NCBI GenBank assembly: GCA_013396755.1
Contig: VWZF01006082.1
Location: 624,197-688,196 of the forward strand
Direction of reading: 5' to 3'
DNA: 64,000 nt
Source of the DNA: Sclerurus mexicanus
Taxonomy: Eukaryota; Chordata; Aves; Passeriformes; Furnariidae
Position numbers and translations under genes: made by a program. Shown piece by piece: positions 25,113 to 37,758 of this stretch. Every line of letters begins with the position of its first letter. Positions within the stretch are counted from its first letter, which is position 1. The notes beneath the pieces are model-generated. The model ran no database searches. It was not told the DNA's origin and worked only from the letters and a program-made list of their open reading frames with translations.

Positions 25113-26602
25113 CTGCAAAACAAAAGAACATCTCAAGGAAACAAATGCTTCCTGCCACGTTTGTCTCTCGGTGAAGTCCAAGGACTCACTGGAATGCCCC
25201 AGTCTCTTACTGCTGCTGGTTAAGCTCTGGTTCAATGACATTTCACCACAATATCTGCACAGGCTTAATTAAGGTTTTGCCCCATCTCTCCTTAGGGTCT
25301 GAGAGATCAGGGTAGCTCTCTATCATTTCTAGTTTGGCAGCTATGGCAATTTTTTTGAGTGCTTACCTCTGGTATTCAAATGGAAGATTGTTGAGTACTC
25401 AGCAACTCAGAGTTTAAATCACCAGACCCCAAATTTTCATTTCCAACAGATGAATACACAGGAATTCATTGATTTTAAAATACACTGCTATCTGTCAGCT
25501 AATCTGATCTCTCCTTGCTCCTTTAATATATGGCCCAGAAGAAGGAATGCAAGAATAAACATCAAGGACACATTAAAAAAAAAAATTGCAATTTTCAAAC
25601 ATGTTTTGCCAGATGTTGGTGTGGTTTTCAGATTCAAATGAGCATTTTTGGGACTGGGTTTCAGGCCAAGTGAAGCAATTGTAGGTGAAGACATTTGCTT
25701 TGGAAACCATAATTTATGGCAAGATGTGTAGGGTAAAAGGATTGTGAAAATGTTCTCATTAATTGACACTGAGGACAAATACCTGATTTGTCATATATAA
25801 CAGAAATATAAAAGTTCCTCACGTTTTAGAGACACTGCAGTATTTGTTGGGCTTTCAACCAACAAAGATTAATGTGCCATAATTCACTTTTTTTTCCGTT
25901 CCTTAGCATTGGCACAGACAAATAGCATTTTTCTTGTTTGAGACAGTGAGCAGTACCTGAAGACCTTACCGACTTTTCCACTCCATTAACCTTCATCATG
26001 ATGACTTTGAATACCAAAGGATAACATACCTTCCATGGACTAAAGGCTCCCTGAAATCCACCCCTGTATGACACAGAGGATCATTCAGAAGTGTAGGAAA
26101 GCACTCTTCTATTTCCTGCTCCTTGCTTCATACCCTGGGGCACAGACCTACAGCTCTGCTGCTCCGCATCCCCTCCCCAGAAGCAAATCTGATCTCTGTC
26201 CCTGTGAAACTGGATCATTAAATTGTCCTCATTTTTGTTTAATTTTTCTTATTGAAGGACATGGAAATCTTTCACGTTTAGTAGAGAAATGATCACATTT
26301 AAAAAGTTTGCTCTTAAAATGTACTGTATCTGGGTTCAAAAAAAACCCACCATCCCCAGATATGAAGTAAAAGTCTTGTGAAGGCTGCTAAATATAAACA
26401 TGTTTAATGTGACAGCTTTAGTTCCAGAGTCCAAAAGTGCTGGAGATTGGGAAAATAGTCTGAGAAACTATGTGAAAAAATATGCTTGGCCTGCTCATGT
26501 ACTAGAGCATGCTTCTGCTACTGGTCTCCATCAGAGGAACTGTGCCAGCACCTGCGTGGTGTGAACTAGTGCTTCTTTTCACATATATTTTTATGTACAT
26601 AC
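25113..26602 (-). other. MID1 intron (1490 bp)
   Basis: Bounded by gtatgt and ttttgcag on the minus strand. Nothing else is recognised in it. Confidence 0.9.
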
Positions 26603-26810
26603 CACGTACTCCCACTTATAACCACTTCCCAGTAATGCCGCCCGCTGTCAATGAACACGTTGCCAGCTACTCCATAGCTCCCTTGGCTTGTGAACCGCTC
26701 TGGTGTGTGACTCTTTTTGGAGGATGTTTCATCACGTTCCACTGTCAAGTTATCATGAGACACTTTCAATTTTCTATGAGCAGATTTAGGGTCCAGTTTA
26801 AATGGCTGAC
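26603..26810 (-). CDS. MID1: MID1 coding exon, PRY and start of SPRY (208 bp)
   Basis: The minus strand encodes SQPFKLDPKSAHRKLKVSHD, NLTVERDETSSKKSHTPERF and TSQGSYGVAGNVFIDSGRHY, ending WEVVISGST and two bases of a Trp codon. This is about human residues 483-552, the PRY segment and first SPRY strands of the B30.2 domain. The LDP and WEV motifs typical of PRY-SPRY proteins are present. The acceptor is tctctag and the donor GTG|gtatgt. The Trp codon is split TG|G across the intron, which fixes the donor one position set earlier than the simple open frame would suggest. Phase runs 1 to 2. The length equals the recalled human exon. Confidence 0.95.
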
Positions 26811-28852
26811 CTAGAGACGCCGAGACAAAAAGGACACAAGAATGGTTTGGCTTTAATTTTGAAAAGGAGAGTGGATTAGCAAGTCTCTAAGAAGCCTGCA
26901 AGATTACATAACCATGTTAATTTTCTCCTCTCAAGTGTTCTTGAGACAGACTAACCTATTCTGCTCCCTGCAATAGCTCGTTTGCATCGCATTGTCAGGT
27001 TACTGTCAATTTCTTTGTGCGCTAACTTCCTCGTGTTGATAATCCCTGAAAAGAGCCCTGCATAATCATCACGTCCTTTATCTCTGACCTAGAGGTAGCC
27101 AGAACACTCTAATTCTTGCATGTAATTGAAACCAATATACATGCTAATAAAGGTCTGAGGGTTGCTTTTTTCACAGCATATTAGATTTAGAATAAATTGT
27201 GTTGTATTAATTCTTTAGGGATAAAGCCCCATAATAACATCTTCATTATTCCTACAAAATCCTATGATTTCAAATCCCACAAAATGAGTTTGAAAATAAG
27301 AAGAAGCACTAGCATTGTCTCTTCATTCATTCACTCACATCTTTATTTATAACAAGCACAGTCAACAATTCAGGATTGCTTTGGAAGGATGCCCATGTGG
27401 TACTGGATACTGTGCATTAAAATGAAGGAAGTGAACTGTAACTTGGTCCAAATAATATGGTGTAATAACATTATTGAGGCTGTTGCTCTTGGCAAGTATC
27501 TTGGGCTGTAGCACAAGACTTGTAGACAATAACAGGAAGCTTTTTGGTAAACTGAACCCTGTAGATATATAAAGCCCACCACAATTCTGACAGGCTTGCT
27601 CATTGTGTCAGAAAGCAGAAAGATCATTTACCTCCACCAGGAGACAACTAGAAAAGTATGACTTCCCAAGTAGTCCAGCAAAGCACTTTTCCCTTCTTAG
27701 TGTCTTTTATATCAAGGGGAAAAGCATTCAATCTGAAGATTTGATGACATGCACAGAAAATGAAAATGAGAGCTCTCACAAAGTCCGTGTGAGGCACTGG
27801 CATGTGTACTTCAAATAAGATGTAAACTGTTCAGGGCTATCTACTTTTGCAATGTGCATTTAATTATGTATTATGACTAAAGATAAAATAAACCCATTGG
27901 AAAGTATTTGGGAACTGTTTCTTACCACGTGGTAGCAGTAACATACATACAGCCTGCCTCCCTGACTGGTTAGCAGTGTTTGTGTGCTGAAGTAGTATCT
28001 GAAGGATGTCTCCCTGTATTGAATTGTGCCTGGTCACATCACACAGATGTTAATAGCAGAAAGGGGGAAATCAGAAAGGTGTACACGACATTCTCTTCAG
28101 TGTCCTCCTTGTAACATTTAGTATCGCCCCTCTTCGAGCACCACCCTACAATAAGTAGGTTTCAGAGGATGCACAAACCCCATGTTTCCAGCCCTTACAG
28201 CTGCCCACGATGACTACGTGACTGAGGGATTGGCTGGGACACAAGAAGAAAACAGTTGAAAACCAGTCTTAAATTTGCTATTTTACATCTGCTAATAATT
28301 TGCGCAACGATTGGTTTTTTTGAAGTGGGATCTCTGACTACTCTACCACCTTGCTGAACTCCATAAAAACCTGAAAGGGATGAAGCTAAGACATTTTCCA
28401 ATGTCCTAAAAAAGACATAATTTGGGGGAATAAAATTAGACTTGTAATTATCTTATGAACACTATACAAAAATAAAATGTTTTATTGCAAACATAAGAAA
28501 AGCTTTTGCTTTGTAGAGGTAAAAGAATAGAAAGGCTATTAGAAAAATCCACAAAATAGTATTTTCAACCATTTCACATGCAATGGCTCTCTTCCTATGA
28601 GATATTTTCACTGACCAACCTACAGGTGCATACCACCACCTGCCTCCACCCCTCCAAAAAAAAAAAAAGAAAAAAAAATTCTGCACTACTGAAGACTCTG
28701 AAAATGTTGAATTAAATTAAACAAGTGACTTTCATTGTGGGAAGCACTTTAAACAAGTTAAACTGCTCTGTGCTCCTGTATCTTCCAAAGACCAAACCTA
28801 AAAAGGAAGCCAGAAAGCAGAATGCATGCAGGTTGGATGTCACTTTACTCAC
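26811..28852 (-). other. MID1 intron (2042 bp)
   Basis: Bounded by gtgagt and tctctag on the minus strand. It holds an A-rich run at about 28656-28679; no gene or repeat family is recognised. Confidence 0.9.
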
Positions 28853-29014
28853 TGTTTGTCTTGAGCTTGCCAGGCTCACTGCTCCTGCTGCCTGCCTGAT
28901 TAATGGCCTTAACAATGAAGATGTACTTAGTGCCACTCTGTAACCCGTGCACTGTGTAGTGGTTTTGTTTGATATTAGGAACAATCATCCAGCTGTCGGC
29001 TGAGTTGCATAAAC
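28853..29014 (-). CDS. MID1: MID1 coding exon, second half of FN3 domain (162 bp)
   Basis: The minus strand encodes LCNSADSWMIVPNIKQNHYT, VHGLQSGTKYIFIVKAINQA and GSRSSEPGKLKTN, about human residues 429-483. It completes the FN3 domain; the L-x-SGTKY-x-F-x-V segment is the usual E-F strand signature. Against recalled human MID1 there is an Ile for Met before VKAIN. The acceptor is ttgcag and the donor ACA|gtgagt. Both boundaries are phase 1, so this exon and its 144-bp neighbour together form a symmetric 306-bp module that encodes one whole FN3 domain. In-frame skipping would remove half the domain without a frameshift. Confidence 0.95.
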
Positions 29015-32000
29015 CTGCAATTTCGAACAGAGCACATCAGTCATAACATACTAAACACTTCACAACAGGGGGACATTTAGAGCATTGCCAGGAACCCAAC
29101 GACCAATATGAATTTTGCTTCTGTACCTTTTAAAGTCTTATTGCATTTAGTGAGCCACTGCTCAATGCCACTAACTCATTTCATCAACCCTCAGCCTAGG
29201 TACCTTTTAAGTTCTTGCTATGTGAAGTCAACCATAAAAAATGGGAATTTAAGAAATATCTCAATGGAGACACTAGCAGTCTGAGATTTTTCATATCCCA
29301 GCACAAGGAACTCTTTATTGCATAAGAGTTAGAGGATTATGGTGATCCCATCAATCTACTGTTTGGATTAATGAACTGAGTTTAAGCCTAAGAAAACTAA
29401 CATAAGCAGTAAAGCCAGGAGGGCTGGGGAAGCACCTTTGCTGACAGTCCCCAGGTAGGCATTCTTCAGGACCTGAAGCATATCATGGGAGGCCAAACAG
29501 GGTAGAGCATGGGCTTCAGAGAAAGCTTTGGTTCTTACACTCCAGACTTTGCCAGAAAGTAATCTAAACCAGTAAATTTATGGACGCAACTTTTTGATTT
29601 ATGTCCTCATGCTGAGATGCCAGCTGGGAAAGAGCTGGAAAATTTTCCATTTATAAAACTTTTGGGGCACATTTGATGCCTACCACTGAAGTACATTATA
29701 TAGAAAGTAAGTAAAATAAAGGAGTAGCAATATCATCATCAAAACAGAAGAATACTCCATTAAAATTAACTTATATATTTTTCCTACTGTGGTGTAACTG
29801 TAACGGTAGTCAATCATCCATATTACTTACTGTACATTTGGAACAGCTCCTGGTCTAATGGATCCCCAGTCTGATAGCTTTCTGATTATAAATGTTTACA
29901 TAATAAACAATTTAACATTCATGAAGAGTCTATATATTCACAACCTTTTATATGGTTATAGAGTTAGAAAAAGATGCAGATGGAAGTGTATGCATGCGTG
30001 TACATATGTAAGGCTGGAAAACTTAATAGAGAAATGCTTGACTGAATTAGGAACCTGATAGACTTCTTGGTCTCTGCCCTTACTGGGCATAGAACATGTT
30101 ATGAAAGCTGTTGTTATTTAAAGACAGTTTCAGCTTTTAATATGTTTTACCAGCAAACTAGTAAGTACTACTATAGAGAATCTTTTAGAACTCAGTAGCA
30201 ATTTCAGCTCTGCATATCAGAAAATACAAAACCTTTATGTAAAATAGACTTTAAAAGGCCATTGGATACAAAATTTGAAAGAAACAGACCTGTGTTTACA
30301 GACTCATAGGCAATTCATGACCATACTGCATACTTCCTAATTTGAGATGTGCTCTTTATAACAAAATACCATTAGAAACAGAATTAACCCCCCATATTTC
30401 AATCTAAGAATTATGAAGCTTGTGTCTCAAAATTCTCTTACATTACAAAGCATCCTTACGAGGCAGGTAGATATTCATCCTGCTGTGCAAATGGGTAACT
30501 GTAACACGGTTTCAGGTTGGATTCATAACATCTTGTCATCTAACGAGGCGCTACAATGCCTAACCTATTTTTCTGGATTCTGAGGGGAGGCAGAATTCAG
30601 TCAGTAGGTTCTTACACTTTGTCAGGTGTGAACATCCTACCAGCCACAAGTGCCTCTCTTTTCCTGTCCACAGAAGAAGCCTAGGTGACTAGCATAGGTG
30701 AGATCCCTATCTTCAGCTATCTAAGGTGATGTGAGATGACTCACCGTCCTTCACCACCCTGATTTGGAGTCTGGAAGTCTAAGCCTCTGGCTGAACTCAC
30801 ATGTGGATTTTGCCCTTTGGATCATGATTTATCAGAATGACAACACTTCTTTGTTGCAGTTTCTTAGTGCAAAGTGGGAAAAAAAAAAGAATTCTAGTAT
30901 GTTCCTTATGCACCAACCTGTGAGCATCTGACATGTAGTAACATCTGACTATGTGTAGTCTCCCTAAATATCAGCTACAAAAGATTCACACTGTTTGCTA
31001 TATGTGAATAGAAGCAGCACAGAAAAGCAACTTTGCAGCGCTGTTTTTCTCAAGACCATTGGAAAACTAGATTATATAGAGCAATCCTCATGAAGAAAAA
31101 GAACCTAATGTTATCCTTTTGGTAAGCCCAGCTGGGCCTAGCACTGCTGGTAAACTGCTTGCAGCAACATCAGTCCATGTCTTCTTTCACTGAGCCATAC
31201 ACACTGAATCATATTTATTTTCTTAGGCTCTGTGTGAATGGGTTTCCTAAGAGGAAGAAAGGAAATAAAACAAGTAGCTTCCTGACATAAAATATTTCAC
31301 TGACTGCTCAGAGGAAACCTCTTCTTTTCCCAGTTTGCCACAGGTATTAGAGTACAGGCACACTTGTTCTGTAGCTGAACTACCGCATTGATTTTGCATT
31401 GAGATCATCCCTTACTGGACCCATAGGTGCTACTGCAAAATAAGCATTAAATTAAAATAAAATTAAATGAAGCACTGAATTTAGAGAGTCCAGGATGACC
31501 AAGGAATCCTTAACTAAGATGCCTTTGATAGATTAGCAAATAAGATATGACTGCAAGTGGGATGGATAGAGACAGTGGTCATAGAAGTGTCTTCACCCAC
31601 AACTACATTTTGGAAGCAAAGTCCTATGGTATACATAACCCATATATGAACTAACACTTATTTAAACACAGAAATGCCCAGACTTTTGCTAACTCTTCTA
31701 GAAACCAGATCTGTATGAGTCACTACAACTCTCTAATGGGCACATTTTTTAGGCTTGCATTACACTTTTTATGATATCATCCCGAGGCTGATTGCTCCTT
31801 AACATAGTACAGAACTTTGATCTAAGTAAGTATATGAAGGACTGTAAAGGTACTGTTGCATTGCTATGAGTCTTCTCTTGAGTTTATGCTCCCCTCCTGT
31901 GTATGTGAATTTATACCTACCCAGTAATCACTAAGAACCTTACCTACCCAAAACTCTCTGCACAGTCAATAGAGGGAGTTGGAACCCTCCCACCTGTCTC

Positions 32001-33121
32001 ATGTTCTGGGGGAAGGCACTATCCTCTTTGATGACAAAAGACACCCTGGGTTTCTTTTCTTTGTCCTTCCAGTCTTAGGCATCCCAGACTACCGGTGGAC
32101 AATAAATGTTGGACGTGCTGTGACTGACTCAGTTACTTTACTCGACAAACCTTGGGGTCTCAACAAGCCCAGGTCTTGCCTATGCATCAAGGGGCTCATA
32201 TGTCCTTGTGCTTTCTGACTGTGAGATATTTGATAACAGGCTTGAAATTGTACTTTGATTCAAAAATCTTGGGAATGAAGTTTTGATGATGCCAAGCTAC
32301 AAGTCCAAACTCCTTCAAAATGGAGAATAGTTACTAGTGGCAGCCAAGTTAAGCTTTTAGGTATGAAAGAATAATTTGTCACCACATCAAAAGAATTTGT
32401 CTCCAGATACGCCCTGTCAGGACAGCTTTTCTTCTCTGAATACAAAAGAATATGATTAAGAAAGTTCAGGGAAATGAGCAAGCAGCCTGGTCACACTGGC
32501 ATCTGGGGGTAGTGTTTGCCCTCTCACTCCCTGCTGATGGCAGCAGGTGAAGTGGAAAAGCACACATCTCTTCACTGGAGCAGCAGCAGGAGCTAAGGGT
32601 CTCCTATTGTACCCACTCCTAATCCAGGCTACATTCAAGTTTCTTGTTTCAAAAACCCAGGGCTTTTTACAGCATTACGCAGATGGTAGAACAATGTATT
32701 TTAAAACTGTAGCCTAACAAAAATGTAGAGAATTTAAATTACATCCTGGAATGGTGCAGTGAGCACAGTGATGTCCATACAGGATGTGTGAGTTTTCAAA
32801 ATAAGTTTCTCAGAGTCTGGAGGTAATAATTTGTAACGCTATTTCCCTGGTGCTGGCTGTTGATGCACTTTAAAAACCAGATGGGAAAAATCCCAAGGTG
32901 TAAATCCTCCTAAAATTTACACTGGTAGATTTTAATAAAACATATCTTGAAAACTGGAAGAGGAACACAAAAGTCATAGGAAGGCTATTTAGTCTCTTGA
33001 GTATTTTAATTATTTTAAAATGCTTTGTTTCAATAAATTATTACAAATTCAAACTGGTAGAGCAAATACAGTAGGTAAAGATAACAGAGAGCTCCCCAAT
33101 CCCATTCTTCATTCCTACGTG

Positions 33122-33152
<31 letters not shown>

Positions 33153-33153
33153 T
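33122..33153. repeat. A-run followed by (TA)n microsatellite
   Basis: About 14 A residues pass into about nine TA units. Placed within a MID1 intron. Confidence 0.95.
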
Positions 33154-34780
33154 GCAGGATTTCTGCAAAACACATTGAATATTTTTTTAAGAAATGCACT
33201 CTTTTTATACTTTTCAAAACGCAGTTTTCCTGGTTTTATCACAAATTTGCTTTTGTGCCATTAAAAAATACTCACTAAAATCTTCAGTAGAAATCTGAAG
33301 ATTGTAAGCAATCTGTTTTTAATAAAATAAAATTTCCAGAAATAGAGAAAAGTTAGAATATTAAGCAATGAATTGGTGAATCATAAATTTACTGTTTTTC
33401 ATGGAAGTTTGGGTTCCTAATTACCTTCAATCTTTTAACAAATTTTTATCTTGTCTCATAGGAAGAAGAGTCATGTAACAGTGAAAAGGTTCTGACAGTA
33501 GTACATTGTATCCTTAATTTTAGGAATTAGGCTATATAACTGATTTACCCTGATTCCTTTCACCATGTAAGAGAGAATTATTTACTGCTTTTTGTCAAAA
33601 AGAGAGAGATGCATTTTTCATGAAGACATCTTGTATCAGAGCTAGAAAAAAAAAGGGTGTTTAAATCTGAACACTCCTGAAGCCCGTTATAGCAAATGTT
33701 TTAAAAAAAGGCATACTCAATGAATACTTGAGAATTTATTGAAATGGGATAATGAAATCATAATGTATGTTAGCTAGCTAGTGACAAAGTCATTTTAAAA
33801 GCCTTTACCATATTCAGATTGCAGGTGATTAGCTCCCTCTCAGAAATGCTAATGTACAAATGGTATAACTCTGAGAAAAACAGCTTTAGTAAAAGCCTGC
33901 TTAATGTAAAGTTTCGCCTTGCTCTTATGCACAGAACAGGGCTGCCAAGCATTTAATAAGCAAGCAATTTGGCCACATTTGGAAATAATCTTTCCTGTAT
34001 GAAATAGGATTCAAATGAAATACTCTATTTGGACCGTTTCCATCAAATGTTAGCTTTCCAATTTTTCAGTTAATAAAAAAGAATATAGTTGATTATGTTG
34101 GATAGAAAATATACTAGAAAAACATAGCATTGCTTGTTTCTGTTACTGAATTCTTAGCAATCTCTGAATGATATATGCCTCTGGTGGGGAAAATGTACTC
34201 AGGAGTGGAAAGTGCAGTGAGGCTGGCTATGTGGTTTAAGCAAGAGATTCCAAAATAACAGCCTCCATTAGCACGGTAGGTGGGTATGTATGCAAAGTGA
34301 TTCCTATTGTCTCAGGGGGAAAAAGCTTGTTGGTTTAATGCAGTACTCTAGCTACTCCCTGGTGACTAATTCATAGCTACAAAAACACAGAACTGAAGAT
34401 AATCTGTGAACCTGTTTGCATTATCTGCTAGAGGCAATACACAATACTAATGGAAAATTTTTGGGATACGATAGAGAAATAAAAATATTGTTAAATGCAA
34501 CAGCACGCTCATGCCATAAATAGGAAGAAATCTGTGCTAATCTGAAGTTTATTTCTTTAAAACAGGATTAAAAAAATATCACCTAGCTTCAGTTCATCAA
34601 AACATGAAGGCTGCAGTGACAGAAGCTGTCTGTCTTCAACGACACTACTAAGGTACATTCTGATATTCTAAGAACAATCTTGGAAAGCCGTTTATAATAG
34701 TTGGGATATTAGATCCTTCTGCAGGACAAAGAATAGAATGCAACAAAGTGAATAAACATCCAGGCAGTGTTCTGAGTAAA

Positions 34781-34987
34781 ATCACGATAGGATTGACAGA
34801 ACAAGAAGAAATGGCCTCAGGTTGCACTGGGGGAGGTTTAGATTGGGTGTTAGGAAAAATTTCTTCATGGAAAGGCCCAGGGAAAAGGTTGAGTCACCAT
34901 CCCTGGAGGTGTTTAAAAGTTAATGGTTGGGCTCAATGATCCTAAGAGGTCTTTTCCAGCCTAAGTGATTTCATTATGATTCTATGG
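34781..34987 (+). mobile_element. CR1 LINE 3' fragment, plus strand
   Basis: Matches the CR1 3' UTR: a gaacaagaagaaatggcctc phrase, then ttagattgggtgttaggaaa, then the terminal block (agtcaccatccctggaggtg) and the 3' end (gaggtcttttccagcctaag), finishing with gattctatgg, the CR1 terminal repeat unit. Internal deletions shorten it. It is antisense to MID1. Confidence 0.85.
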
Positions 34988-35756
34988 TATTAGTGGTCAA
35001 ATCCCCAATACCAGTGTAAGCTGGAATGAACTGGGGGACTCTCACATGTTAGAAACCTGGGCAGATCTGTAGCAGTTAGACTTGGTGGGAACATCACTGT
35101 TGGAGGTGTTCAAGTCTATATTAAATAATGAGATTTTAAAGAAAAGGTTTACGTCATTTAGAAAGGTCTCCCACATATACTTATATATGCATGTATGTAA
35201 TTTCAGTTAACATTATAGTTTTCAATGAAACTGAAAGTAACAGTCATGATATTTTCATAAGAGCTATCTGCATTTAAAAAAAATGAAAAAAAAGGGCCAA
35301 TTCTTTAAATGGTTTCTACTTTCATTTAAGGTCTTCAGAGCATTTTGTAAACAAAGTTTCTTACAGTGTTAATTTGTTTTCTCTTCAAACTTTTAATGAC
35401 ACCATTTTTGTAAAGTAATAAAATGAAAGTTGAGACTGCACACTGAGCACTTCATTCTATTCTTGAAAATTATATTGCATCTCTGAAAACAGACTAATTG
35501 ATACATGTTTTGCAGATCAAAGCTTTCACCTCCACATGGGAAACCTACAACACAGCCTAAATATGAAATATCTTGTTATTTATTCAGTAGTAAGCAAAAA
35601 GTAAAGCCCCACATCCCAAAGTTGTGGAAATGGCACACATTTTGCTGCTGACCTGTTCACACGTATTGCTAATAATTGACTTGTATAGCATAAAGCCATA
35701 GATAAAAATGGGCCAGAAAACAAGAAAAGTACTGCCTTATCATTAAATTCTCTCCG

Positions 35757-35782
35757 TTTAGTAGTGATTAATCACTACTAAA
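35757..35782. repeat. Perfect 26-bp palindrome
   Basis: tttagtagtgatt (35757-35769) is directly followed by its exact reverse complement (35770-35782) with no spacer. A second short hairpin (aaggaaa, gt, tttcctt) overlaps its right edge and ends by about 35797. Confidence 0.95.
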
Positions 35783-36864
35783 GGAAAGTTTTCCTTCCTT
35801 ATATACCTTGCTTCAATTTGTTCAAAATTACTACAAGACTTTTTTGTTATCCAGCTTGCTTAGATGTAGAAGCATATGTTGAAGTTTACTTGGTCTTTCC
35901 AGCAACTTTAAATTTTACCGTGTATTCTTCAGAATCAGGCTGTCAAGGGAAATACTAAATGGAGGTTTTGGCAAAACATCCATCAGATTTTCAATAATCT
36001 ACCTTATTTTTCAGTCAATTCTGAATACTGTAATACATTCACAGCATGGTTATTTTAAAAAGGTATTAAAATGCCAGCACATGAATTCTCAGATAGCCTT
36101 TCAGATGGCTTGGAGAACAAACTCCTGGTTAGTGATGGAGAAAATGAGGTACACAAAGCAGCAGAGTCAGTGTGAGAGTTTGGCTCAGTACTGAAACTTG
36201 GAATAGGCCATACCACTTTTCCACTGACATAAAGTATGTAAACATGTCCACAGCAATGACTTCCATCAAAGGATCTCAACAATTTTCCAAGAAGAAAAAC
36301 ACTTCTGCACTGGCTCAGAACTTAGCCCTACCTAGCTCAGTGCACGGACAGGGTATTTGATGGTGGACAAAGGTGAGGCATAGGAAGGTGTTGAGGACCA
36401 GGGAAAGCATAAAGTGATCATTTCTCACCATACTCTCCCAGGCCTCCAGAGATTACAGCTCTGGGGCTTCCTGAGCCAGAAGGTAGACTCTGCACTTTGC
36501 TGTTCTCAGGGGATTATTCTTGCATGATCTGTTCAGGCATCTCTTGAACTCAAAAACACAACCCTCTGTGGCAGTGAGTTCCCAATCTACATACACGGTG
36601 ATTGTACAAATTCCACCTTTTGACTGATTTGGTTCATGTCAGAATCCTTGTTTCATAAAGTATGTGTCAGCTAGTGGCACTCCCATTAAATATATGGAGA
36701 ACAGGAAGAAGTTGAATGACTTCTCCAAATTCATAGTCAATGATCCCAGTGATGCCAGAACACAGAATCCAGGTTGACTTCTTAACCAAAGATTAGAAAG
36801 TAATTTTTTCTTGGAGGAATAGTTATTTAACAATAAAAAAATCCAAGGAATAATCAGTAAATTT

Positions 36865-36952
36865 GGTCACATAATCAAAATATAGAGGGTATTTGATAAA
36901 AAATTAAAGAAAGTCACATATTCAAAATGTAGAGTGTATTTGATAAAAAATG
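36865..36952. repeat. Diverged tandem duplication, 47-bp period
   Basis: A 41-base unit (gtcacataatcaaaatatag and so on, ending tatttgataaaaaat) recurs 47 bases later with about four mismatches. Confidence 0.9.
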
Positions 36953-37509
36953 TGCTATAATACAAAATATACAACAATGCTTGTTAATGTCATTATAAAT
37001 CAAACAAAGTTACAATATTAACTGTTGTTTCACTGATGTTTTCTGACACAGCCTTTAGTACACCGAGACCTATGCTTTGTAGCCTCGAAGAAAATAATAA
37101 TCAGAAGGAAGGCCTTAATCTGTATTTCTGACAAAGGTCTAGTTTATCTAAAGGACAATGGGGCTGCAGTTCTACCTAATGATCAAGTGCCTGACTACAG
37201 CAGACAATGGATCTGAGGTCTTCGAACATGCTACATCTGCAACAAAAGACCTAGAATGCAAGGGACAAATCCTGCTAACATAGACAATACATATGCCTTA
37301 GGGAATATGTGCTGGGTTAATCTCTGAGAGCTCCCAATACATGGCACTCTCAGAAAAGGCACAGGAAATTTTAACTGAATTAATTCTGAATTTTGAAATC
37401 TTTTAAAATCATTATTGGTTTGGATTTAAAATTGTGGAAATCTCAGAAAACATTTTTTCCTTATGTTCTTGACATAGGACTACATGTATATTTAAAGGCA
37501 CTTGATTTA

Positions 37510-37758
<249 letters not shown>

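Noticed and set aside
24764..25123. Reading the last SPRY exon as a stand-alone gene starting at Met 25123
   Set aside because: The first bases are intron; the true acceptor is at 25113 and the frame joins the upstream 208-bp exon through a split Trp codon.
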